In this document: positions 23,951 to 31,225 of the stretch, one piece after another
Layout of the letters: every line of letters starts with the position of its first letter
Numbering within the stretch: position 1 is the stretch's first letter
Source: RPQJ01 sp031404015
Lineage (GTDB): Bacteria > Pseudomonadota > Gammaproteobacteria > Steroidobacterales > Steroidobacteraceae
Reading direction: 5' to 3'
DNA: 35,619 bases
NCBI GenBank assembly: GCA_031404015.1
Contig: JANNGT010000326.1
Span: 1-35,619, forward strand
The notes under the pieces: generated by a model
Database searches by the model: none
Seen by the model: only the letters and a program-made list of their open reading frames with translations
Told to the model about the DNA's origin: nothing
Made by a program: the position numbers and the translations under genes

Positions 23951-26268
23951 TCGTCCAGCGTAACCTGACCGGCTTTGTCGTCTTTACCGGCGACAGCGTC
24001 CTCGACGCGCTCAAGAAGATCACGACGAACAAGTCGCGGATCGTCTTCGGCGTGAGCGAAAGCGGCGTGCTCGAAGGCATCCTCACCGACGGTGACTTCC
24101 GGCGTTGGTTGTCGTCCGAGGAGCAGATCGATCTCGACCAGCCGGTGTCCCGCGCGCTCAACCGCGAGTATGTCGCGGGCGCCATCGACGAGGATCCGCT
24201 CGTCACCGAGGGTCGCTTTCGCGAGGGCGTCGATTTTGTGCCGCTGGTCGATGCCAGTCGTCGCATCGTCGCGATCGCGTCCCGCACTAGCCGCGGCATC
24301 GAGATCGAGGGCAAGGTGATCGATCGCGACGGTCCTGCCTTCCTGATCGCCGAGATCGGCAACAACCACCAAGGCAGCTTCGAGCTGGCGTGCCAGTTGA
24401 TCGACCTGGCGGCCGAGGCCGGGGCCGACTGTGCCAAGTTCCAGATGCGCTCGATGCAGGCCCTCTATCGCACGGGCGGCCATGCGACCGACGGCTCCGA
24501 CGACCTCGGTGCGCAGTACACGCTCGACCTGCTGAGTCGCTTTCAGCTGGGCGACGACGAGTTGTTCCGCGCCTTCGACCACTGTCGGTCGCTCGGTCTG
24601 GTGCCGCTCTGCACCCCATGGGACGCCGACAGTCTCGTCAAGCTCGAGTCGTACGGGATGCAGGCATACAAGGTGGCCTCCGCGGACCTGACCAACCATC
24701 CCTTCATCGAGACGCTGGCCGCGACCGGCAAGCCGTTGATCGTCTCGACCGGCATGTCGACCGAAGCCGAGATCCGCGACAGCGTCGCGCTGCTGCGCCG
24801 TCGCGCCGCGCGCTACGTGCTGCTGCATTGCAACTCGACGTATCCGGCGCCCTTCAAGGACATCAACCTGTCCTACGTCAAGCGCCTCGCCGAGATCGGC
24901 CAGTGCATCGTGGGCTACTCGGGCCACGAACGTGACGTGTATGTCGCCGTGGCCGCCGTCGCGAACGGCGCGAAAGTCGTCGAGAAGCACTTTACGGTGG
25001 ATCGCGCGCTTGAGGGCAACGACCATCGCGTCAGCCTGCTGCCCGCAGAATTCGCGCGCATGGTGCAGGGCATACGGCAGGTCGAGTCGGCGATGGGCTC
25101 GAGCGCGGAGCGTCGCATCACGCAGGGCGAGATGATGAATCGCGAGACGCTGGCGAAGAGCGTCGTCGCCGCCGTGGCCGTTTCTGCGGGCCACTTGATC
25201 GACGAGTCGATGCTCGAAGTTCGCAGTCCGGGCAATGGCCTGCAACCGAATCGCATGCGCGAACTGATCGGTCGACGGAGCCGCCGTCCGGTCGCGGCCG
25301 GCGCGCCGTTCTTTCCGAGCGACCTGCAGGACGCGTCGGCCGAGCCGCGCACCTATCGCTTCGACCGGCCGTGGGGCCTGCCGGTTCGTTACCACGACCT
25401 GCGTCGCCTGCGTCCGCTCACGAATCTCGACCTGGTCGAGTTCCACCTGAGCTACAAGGACATGGATCTCGATCCGCGGGTCGTGCTCGACGAGCAGTTC
25501 GACCTGCAGTTCGTCGTGCACAGCCCAGAGCTGTTCGCGGGCGATCACGTGCTCGACCTTTGCGCGGACGATCCGGAATACCGGCAGCGTTCGATCGCGG
25601 AACTGCAGCGTGTGATCGATACGACACGCGCGCTGCAGCCGTTCTTCAAGCGCAGCCAGCGGCCCTGCATCGTCACCAACGTCGGCGGCTTCACCGCGGA
25701 CGCGCACCTGCGCTCGTCCTCCATCGCCGCACTCTACGACCGGCTCGACGACAGCCTGTCGCGTCTCGACGCAGAGGGCGTTGAGATCATTCCGCAGACG
25801 ATGCCGCCGTTTCCGTGGCATTTCGGCGGCCAGCGCTATCACAACCTGTTCGTCGCGGCCGATGAAATCGCGGCGTTCTGCGCCCGGCGCGGCATGCGCG
25901 TCTGCCTCGACCTGTCGCATTCGAAACTTGCCTGCAACTATCACCGCTGGTCGTTCCACGAGTTCCTGCTGACGGTCGCGCCATACTCAGCGCACCTGCA
26001 CATGGCCGACGCCTCGGGCGTCGACGGCGAAGGCCTGCAGATTGGCGAGGGCGACATCGACTGGGTCAGCGTCTGCAGTACGCTGGACCGGATGGCGCCG
26101 CACGCGACGTTCATCCCCGAAATCTGGCAGGGCCACAAGAATGACGGCGAAGGCTTCTGGATCTCGCTCGACCGTCTCGAGTCGGCGTGGTCCACCGCCG
26201 AGCGAGTTGAAGGCACGTCCTTGCCGGTCGAAGGTCGGCCCATGCCGCGGCCGAGGGTGTCGGCGTGA
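23947..26268 (+). CDS. Multi-domain nonulosonic acid synthase: CBS pair, NeuB, SAF and xylose-isomerase-like TIM barrel
   Basis: A 773-residue fusion. Residues 1-115 look like a CBS-domain pair (VLEGILTDGDFRRWL, FVPLVDASRRIVAI). Residues 117-385 are a NeuB synthase: FLIAEIGNNHQGSFELA (132-148), CAKFQMRSMQ, STGMSTEAEI, GYSGHE (323-328), VEKHFT (345-350) and DHRVSLLP (359-366). This fold condenses phosphoenolpyruvate with an N-acyl hexosamine to give sialic, legionaminic or pseudaminic acid. Residues 395-460 are an SAF (antifreeze-like) domain with RSPGNGLQP. From about 475 a TIM barrel of the sugar-phosphate isomerase/epimerase type follows (FHLSYKDMDLD, CLDLSHSKLACNY, HLHMADASGVDGEG, FIPEIWQGH), with histidine and acidic residues suited to metal binding. 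Ordinary NeuB has about 350 residues. The barrel may supply an isomerase or epimerase step and CBS may sense nucleotides; both are inference. Confidence 0.87.
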   Translation: MIVQRNLTGFVVFTGDSVLDALKKITTNKSRIVFGVSESGVLEGILTDGDFRRWLSSEEQIDLDQPVSRALNREYVAGAIDEDPLVTEGRFREGVDFVPLVDASRRIVAIASRTSRGIEIEGKVIDRDGPAFLIAEIGNNHQGSFELACQLIDLAAEAGADCAKFQMRSMQALYRTGGHATDGSDDLGAQYTLDLLSRFQLGDDELFRAFDHCRSLGLVPLCTPWDADSLVKLESYGMQAYKVASADLTNHPFIETLAATGKPLIVSTGMSTEAEIRDSVALLRRRAARYVLLHCNSTYPAPFKDINLSYVKRLAEIGQCIVGYSGHERDVYVAVAAVANGAKVVEKHFTVDRALEGNDHRVSLLPAEFARMVQGIRQVESAMGSSAERRITQGEMMNRETLAKSVVAAVAVSAGHLIDESMLEVRSPGNGLQPNRMRELIGRRSRRPVAAGAPFFPSDLQDASAEPRTYRFDRPWGLPVRYHDLRRLRPLTNLDLVEFHLSYKDMDLDPRVVLDEQFDLQFVVHSPELFAGDHVLDLCADDPEYRQRSIAELQRVIDTTRALQPFFKRSQRPCIVTNVGGFTADAHLRSSSIAALYDRLDDSLSRLDAEGVEIIPQTMPPFPWHFGGQRYHNLFVAADEIAAFCARRGMRVCLDLSHSKLACNYHRWSFHEFLLTVAPYSAHLHMADASGVDGEGLQIGEGDIDWVSVCSTLDRMAPHATFIPEIWQGHKNDGEGFWISLDRLESAWSTAERVEGTSLPVEGRPMPRPRVSA

Positions 26269-27065
26269 ACCAGCTGCAGCCCTGCGTGGCGGAGTCACAG
26301 TTGGCGTCGGATCTGCGCGTGCTCGCGCTGGTGCCGGCGCGCGGGGGCTCCAAGGGCCTGCCCGGCAAGAACCTGAAATTGCTTGGCGGCTTCCCGCTCG
26401 TCGCATGGTCGATTGCCGCGGGCCTGCAAGCACGCACCGTCACGCGTGTGATCTGTTCGACGGACGACCCCGAGATCGCGCAGGTCGCACGTGCCTACGG
26501 GGCAGAAGTTCCGTTCCTGCGACCCGCGGCGCTGGCGGCCGACGACACGCTTGATCTGCCGGTCTTCGAGCACACGCTGCAATGGCTGGAACGCGAGCAG
26601 GACTGGCGTGCCGACATCGTCGTGCAACTGCGGCCGACGTCGCCGCTGCGACTGCCGGGTCAGGTCGACGCAGCGGTGCAGTTGCTGCTGGCCGATCCGC
26701 AGGCCACGGGCGTCCGGACGGTCGTACCCGCGCCGGCCAATCCCTACAAGATGTGGCTCTTACCCGCTGCCGACGAGTCGCGCTGGATGCAGCCACTGCT
26801 TGCCGTCGACGGCGCGCTCGAGTCGTTCAACATGCCGCGCCAGGCGCTGCCACGAGCTTACTGGCAGACCGGCACGATCGACGTCGTGCGTGCGGATGTG
26901 ATCCGCGCGGGACGGATGAGTGGCGACCGGTTGCTGCCGATGCTGGTCGAGACGCGCCAAGCGGTCGATATCGATACCGATGCGGACTTGGCGGCCGCTG
27001 CCCTGCGCGCAGACTCGTGCGGCTGCCTGCGGCCCGTCGCGCCTCTTGCCGCGATTCGCGCCTGA
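26265..27065 (+). CDS. neuA: NeuA-like acylneuraminate cytidylyltransferase (CMP-nonulosonate synthetase)
   Basis: A 266-residue enzyme. The nucleotide-binding motif LALVPARGGSKGLPGKNLKLL (20-40) is the hallmark of CMP-sialate synthetases, followed by ICSTDDPEIAQVARAYGAEVPF, LRPTSPLR and the late VETRQAVDIDTDADL, where the acidic residues bind metal. It activates a nonulosonic acid with CTP to the CMP-sugar used by a glycosyltransferase. The GTG start at 26265 overlaps the stop of the NeuB fusion (GTGA). An N-terminal extension of about 17 residues precedes the first strand. Whether the sugar is sialic, legionaminic or pseudaminic acid cannot be told; the neighbouring oxidoreductases favour a legionaminic-type pathway. 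Confidence 0.9.
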   Translation: MNQLQPCVAESQLASDLRVLALVPARGGSKGLPGKNLKLLGGFPLVAWSIAAGLQARTVTRVICSTDDPEIAQVARAYGAEVPFLRPAALAADDTLDLPVFEHTLQWLEREQDWRADIVVQLRPTSPLRLPGQVDAAVQLLLADPQATGVRTVVPAPANPYKMWLLPAADESRWMQPLLAVDGALESFNMPRQALPRAYWQTGTIDVVRADVIRAGRMSGDRLLPMLVETRQAVDIDTDADLAAAALRADSCGCLRPVAPLAAIRA

Positions 27066-27079
27066 GGGACGGGCGGCAG

Positions 27080-28189
27080 ATGCAGGACTCGATGCGCCGC
27101 TGGCGAATTCTCGTGTCGGGCGTCGGCTCCGTCGGTGAACGACATGTCCGCAATCTGCTGACGCTGGGACAGGACCAGATTGCGGTCCACCGCACGCGTG
27201 CCCTGCCGCTGCGGACACTGGAGCGGACTTTCCCCGCGTACGACGACGTGGCAACGGCACTGGCCGACTGGCAACCCGACATCGTGTTCGTCACGGGACC
27301 GACCGCGACACATGTGTCCGTGGCTACCGCCGCGGCCACAGCGAACTGCCATGTGTTCGTGGAGAAACCGTTGGGCGATTCGCTTGCCAACGTAGATGCC
27401 CTGCGCGCCGCACTGGCACACAGCGGTCGGGCGCTGATGGTCGGTTACATGTTGCGGTTCCATCCACTGTTTCTGCGCCTGAAGTCGTGGCTCGACGATG
27501 GCACGCTAGGCCAGCCGCTGCACTGGCGCAGCACATGGGGTGAGTACCTTCCCGACTTCCACCCGTGGGAGGACTACCGGCAAGGCTATGCGGCCCGGCG
27601 TGATCTCGGCGGCGGGCCCGCCCACACCTTCAGCCACGACATCGACCTTGCACTCTGGTTGTTCGGCCCGGTCGAGCGAGCGTGGTCGGTAACCATGCCA
27701 GCAACGCCATTGCACCTCGATGTGCCCGCGGGCGTGGACCTGCTGCTGCAGCACCGCAACGAGGCTGTTGCCAACCTGCATCTCGACTTCTATCAGCGGC
27801 CGGCGCAGCGCTGTTATGAAATCATCGGGTCACACGGCCGTGCCATGCTCGATTATCACGCGGGTCGACTGACACGTCAGGCGTACCCGGGCGACGACGC
27901 CGTGACGCCCGTCGGGTCGAGCGCCGGTGACGTGGTCGAGGTGGTCGAGGTTGCACCCGACTGGGAGCGCAACGACCTGTTCCTCGACGAACTGAATTAC
28001 TTCTTTGCCTGCATCGCGAGTGGCCAGGCGCCGGCACCGGGACTGGAGGAGGGCATCGCCACCGCTACTCTGGCTGCCGCGCTGGCCACTGGGGGCCACT
28101 ATGACCGGGAGTCGGCCACGACGTCGGGTCCGGGACTCGCCAGCATGCGCATTCTGCCGGACCGCGCGAGCGAAGGGAGACGTGGATGA
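27080..28189 (+). CDS. Gfo/Idh/MocA-family oxidoreductase
   Basis: A 369-residue NAD(P)-dependent sugar oxidoreductase from the ATG at 27080 (an ATG at 27092 is the alternative); the much longer open frame to the left is a shadow of neuA. The Rossmann motif is VSGVGSVGERH (12-22), and the family signature VEKPLGDS (94-101, K96) is present. HTFSHDIDLALWLFG fits the second conserved block with the catalytic histidine and aspartate. It likely oxidises or reduces a sugar or sugar nucleotide in nonulosonate synthesis. A Gfo/Idh protein (PtmF) and an SDR (PtmA) accompany CMP-legionaminate genes in Campylobacter; the same pair here follows neuA. The stop overlaps the SDR start (ATGA). Confidence 0.85.
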   Translation: MQDSMRRWRILVSGVGSVGERHVRNLLTLGQDQIAVHRTRALPLRTLERTFPAYDDVATALADWQPDIVFVTGPTATHVSVATAAATANCHVFVEKPLGDSLANVDALRAALAHSGRALMVGYMLRFHPLFLRLKSWLDDGTLGQPLHWRSTWGEYLPDFHPWEDYRQGYAARRDLGGGPAHTFSHDIDLALWLFGPVERAWSVTMPATPLHLDVPAGVDLLLQHRNEAVANLHLDFYQRPAQRCYEIIGSHGRAMLDYHAGRLTRQAYPGDDAVTPVGSSAGDVVEVVEVAPDWERNDLFLDELNYFFACIASGQAPAPGLEEGIATATLAAALATGGHYDRESATTSGPGLASMRILPDRASEGRRG

Positions 28190-29019
28190 TCGAGCGGTCG
28201 CAGTCGCAGGAATTCAGCCTGCGCGGGAAGGTCATCCTGGTCACCGGCGCCACGGGGCTCATTGGTCGCGAGGTCTGCGACGCTTATGCAGCGTACGGAG
28301 CCGACCTCGCCGTAACGGATATCGACGCAGTCGCGGTGGCTGGGCTCGGCACTCGACTTCATGACGCACATGGCACCCGTGTGCTCGGCGTCGCGGCGGA
28401 CGTCACGCGGACCGACAGCGTCGCGTCGCTGTTCGAGACACTGGCCCGGGAATACGGTCGGCTCGACGTCCTCGTCAACCTCGCGGCGATCGACGCCAAG
28501 TTCGACGCCGCGGCTGCGCAGGTCAACCCGACGCGGTTCGAGAACTTTCCACTCGAGCTCTGGGAGGAATCTGTCGCCGTCAACGCGACTGGGCTGGTGC
28601 GCGTGACGCAGGCAGCCGCGCGAGTCATGCTGGCACAGCGAGCGGGCAACATCATCAACGTTGCGTCGACGTATTCGCTCGTCGCGCCGAACCAGGGACT
28701 CTATCGTTTCCCAGGCGCGATCGACCAGACCTACAAGCCCGTGGACTACGTCGCCACCAAGTCGATGGTGCCGAACTTCACGCGCTACCTCGCGACCCTG
28801 TATGGCCGCGAGGGCATTCGCTCCAATTGCATCGTGCCTCACGGCATCAGCAATGGCCACCCTGAGGATTTCCGGACCAATTTCGCCCGCCTGTCGCCGC
28901 TCGGACGAATGTGCGACGTGCGCGAACTGCGCGGTCCGTTCGTGCTGCTCGCGGCGGATTCGTCGAGCTATATGACCGGATCTACGCTGATGATCGATGG
29001 AGGATGGACCGCGTGGTGA
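28186..29019 (+). CDS. Short-chain dehydrogenase/reductase (SDR), PtmA-like
   Basis: A 277-residue classical SDR. The cofactor motif is TGATGLIG (20-27), followed by TDID (44-47), LVNLAAIDA (97-105; NLAA in place of the usual NNAG) and NVAST (158-162). The active site is complete: S161, Y188 and K192 in YVATK. The C-terminal SSYMTGSTLMIDGGWTAW is typical. It would reduce or oxidise a keto/hydroxy group of a sugar or sugar nucleotide in the cytoplasm. AGGGAG lies six bases before the ATG, and the ATG overlaps the preceding stop. Its position in the NeuB-NeuA-Gfo/Idh row suggests it serves the nonulosonate pathway; the substrate is not determined by sequence. Confidence 0.87.
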   Translation: MIERSQSQEFSLRGKVILVTGATGLIGREVCDAYAAYGADLAVTDIDAVAVAGLGTRLHDAHGTRVLGVAADVTRTDSVASLFETLAREYGRLDVLVNLAAIDAKFDAAAAQVNPTRFENFPLELWEESVAVNATGLVRVTQAAARVMLAQRAGNIINVASTYSLVAPNQGLYRFPGAIDQTYKPVDYVATKSMVPNFTRYLATLYGREGIRSNCIVPHGISNGHPEDFRTNFARLSPLGRMCDVRELRGPFVLLAADSSSYMTGSTLMIDGGWTAW

Positions 29020-29825
29020 CCGAAGTGCGCAGCAAGCAACCTAGCGAAGTCTATCTCGATCAACTGACCTGGGAGGAGAAGGCGCGATCAAATCCACTCT
29101 ACGGCGTAATGTCGGTGAACGATTTCGTACACGCCGGGTCGGAACCAACGGTCGAACAGCTTGGACAATTCTTTGCCGAGGGCGAGGCAAAGGTCGGGCG
29201 CTGGATCGCTCCTTGGCTGCGCTCGCTGGAGACCGCACCGGACTCCGCGATTCTCGAATACGGCTGCGGGATGGGCCGCTTGGTGCGGACAGTGCATGTG
29301 TCGTATCCGCATGTCACGGGTGTCGACATCAGCGCCACGATGGTCGGGCATGCCACGCGCTACGTGCAGGGGGCCGAATTCAAGGTCCTGTCGGCGGGTG
29401 GCGATATCCCACTGCAGTCGGCCACGATCGATCGTGCCTATTCCTACGCGGTGTTTCAGCATATCGACCGCTGGTCGGTGGTCTGCAAGGCCCTGAGCGA
29501 GATCGCCCGCGTGCTCAAGTCCGACGGGCACGCGAAACTCCAGTTCGACATGGTCTTCCCTCCTGGCTACGGCCACGGAGAATTGCTTGGCCGTCACACC
29601 TACGCGTTTGAGCGGAGCTCGATCGTCTACGGCTGGACGCGCCGACTGGGACTGCCGCTTCCGGGAGTAAAGAGACTCCGGCACGGCCACTGGCGTGGAG
29701 CCCGGCCCGGCTATGGGCAACTCGTCTCCCAACTCAGGCGCTATTCGCTGCAGGTTTACGGCCTTGAGCACGTGCTCGAGGCACCGCACCTGGTCTGGGT
29801 CCTTGTGCGGAAGACGGGCGGGTAA
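29013..29825 (+). CDS. SAM-dependent class I methyltransferase
   Basis: A 270-residue methyltransferase. Motif I is ILEYGCGMGRLV (80-91), followed by VTGVDISATMV, GGDIPLQSATIDRAYSYAVFQHI and a motif III-like LSEIARVLKSDGHAKL. It probably methylates a sugar or an amino-sugar substituent of the repeat unit. Start choice: GGAGG at 28999-29003 places the GTG at 29013 (nine bases) or 29016 (twelve bases) in a good position; the ATG at 29004 touches the Shine-Dalgarno and is less likely. Either way the gene overlaps the end of the SDR gene. The C-terminal 80 residues, basic and aromatic, are not recognisable and may bind the acceptor. Confidence 0.82.
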   Translation: MVTEVRSKQPSEVYLDQLTWEEKARSNPLYGVMSVNDFVHAGSEPTVEQLGQFFAEGEAKVGRWIAPWLRSLETAPDSAILEYGCGMGRLVRTVHVSYPHVTGVDISATMVGHATRYVQGAEFKVLSAGGDIPLQSATIDRAYSYAVFQHIDRWSVVCKALSEIARVLKSDGHAKLQFDMVFPPGYGHGELLGRHTYAFERSSIVYGWTRRLGLPLPGVKRLRHGHWRGARPGYGQLVSQLRRYSLQVYGLEHVLEAPHLVWVLVRKTGG

Positions 29826-29839
29826 ACGCAGTTGCGCGC

Positions 29840-31225
29840 GTGCCGCTCCCCCCTGTGTTGGTGAATAGATTGAAGCTCGGCGTCATCATCCAGCACTTCG
29901 ACGCGCGCAACGACGTACGAGAACTCGTGGGCCTGCTGGCGCGCGAGCACGAGGTCGTTCTCTTCGGTGAGGCCGGCAAGCTGCGCCCCATCGACGCGGG
30001 CTGCGAGAAGCGCGCCTTCCTGCAGCAGCGAAGGTTGCGGGACCGGGTGGCGCTGCAGGCATTCAACCTCGTCGGCTCGCTTCCCGCCAGCCGGAACAAT
30101 TACGCGGTCACCGAACTGTTCAAGCTGTCGAACCTGCCGGCACTGCATCGCCGACTGGCAGCGCTGCGGCTGCGATTGCGGATGCAAATGCCTTCGTTGA
30201 TGACATTCGATCAACTGCTCAATCATCTGGAGGGCAGCGACGCGACGCTTATCGACGACATCGACCGGTTTCTAGTAATCACGGAACTGAGCAATGCACC
30301 TTTTCTTGCGCGGGTTCTAAAAGCGCACAAGCCGGTTGATGCCTACGTGTACAGCTGGGACCACGCATGCAAGCACCTGACGTTTTCGCAGCGCATCGAT
30401 CGCTGGCTCGTATGGCACGAGGGAATTGCTGAGGATCTCGTCGACTTGCAGGGCATCATGCGGGACCGAATTGAGGTCTCCGGCGCGACTCAGCTGGCAT
30501 ACATTCATGAGTACCTGGCCAGTCCCGAGTCGCGCAAGCGGAGGATCGACCAGCGTTACGTGTACTTCGGCTGCGGTGTCGGCCAACCCGAGATGGCGCG
30601 CCAGGAAGTCCGATTGATCGGATTCCTCGCCGAAGTGTTGCAGGAAGTGGACCCGTCAATCCGGTGCATCGTGCGGCCGTATCCCATGCTTGCGGCTACT
30701 GACTTCTTTCAGGAATTGCGGCGCCGACCCAACGTCGAGTTCGACGATGCTTACCGAGTTGGGAGTGTGGATCGCTCGTTGTCGCGCGAAGCGATCTTCG
30801 AGCGCCTGAACCTGCAGGAACACGCCTGCGCCTTCGTTCACTGCGGGACGACCATGGGACTGGAGGGTGCCTATTTCGACAGCCCGCTCCTGTTCCTCGC
30901 GCTGGACGACTTCGACTTCGGACTCGACCGCCGGCATCCACTGCACCTGAGCCGATTCATCCATCAGTATCACAACGACAAGTACATGATTCTCGATGGG
31001 TACCCCAATGTCGTGCGCCGCGCCTCAGTACTGCCGGCAGTCCTGCGGGCCATGCTCGACGATCCCGCAGTGCACCTGCCATACAATCGCGAGATCGCCA
31101 GACACATACCTTTGCTTGGTCTCGACGCGATCGCTCGTCGGCTCGTGCCACAGTCTCCAAGCAAAATGACCGCAGCGATCACACCGATCATCGAGGACCT
31201 GCGGGTCGCGGGTTCGCTTCGATGA
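29840..31225 (+). CDS. Possible GT-B glycosyltransferase / surface carbohydrate biosynthesis protein
   Basis: A 461-residue protein I cannot place firmly. It begins with a Rossmann-like strand (KLGVIIQHFDARNDVRELVGLL). Around the middle, AYVYSWDHACKHLTF, RIDRWLVWHEGIAEDL and RIEVSGATQLAYIHEY recall GT-B enzymes such as CDP-glycerol or Kdo-type transferases, where a strand-loop predicts acceptor release and domain change. Later AFVHCGTTMGLEGAYFDSPLLFLALDDF resembles the nucleotide-sugar site (a 'GS..lEa...g.P.l' pattern). There is no signal peptide or membrane helix. The start is uncertain: GTG 29840, or GTG 29861 giving MNRLKLGVIIQHF; neither has a good Shine-Dalgarno. The stop overlaps the flippase start (ATGA). 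It may be the transferase using the CMP-nonulosonate made upstream, which is conjecture. Confidence 0.7.
   Translation: MPLPPVLVNRLKLGVIIQHFDARNDVRELVGLLAREHEVVLFGEAGKLRPIDAGCEKRAFLQQRRLRDRVALQAFNLVGSLPASRNNYAVTELFKLSNLPALHRRLAALRLRLRMQMPSLMTFDQLLNHLEGSDATLIDDIDRFLVITELSNAPFLARVLKAHKPVDAYVYSWDHACKHLTFSQRIDRWLVWHEGIAEDLVDLQGIMRDRIEVSGATQLAYIHEYLASPESRKRRIDQRYVYFGCGVGQPEMARQEVRLIGFLAEVLQEVDPSIRCIVRPYPMLAATDFFQELRRRPNVEFDDAYRVGSVDRSLSREAIFERLNLQEHACAFVHCGTTMGLEGAYFDSPLLFLALDDFDFGLDRRHPLHLSRFIHQYHNDKYMILDGYPNVVRRASVLPAVLRAMLDDPAVHLPYNREIARHIPLLGLDAIARRLVPQSPSKMTAAITPIIEDLRVAGSLR

Noticed and set aside
23791..25959. Very long open frame on the minus strand opposite the NeuB fusion
   Set aside because: Its translation is rich in histidine, arginine and glutamine with no recognisable motif, and the plus strand carries complete NeuB motifs. 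It is a by-product of high GC content.
26582..27079. Long 5' extension of the Gfo/Idh gene
   Set aside because: It overlaps neuA in another frame and translates to alanine/arginine-rich sequence; the Rossmann motif begins only after 27080.
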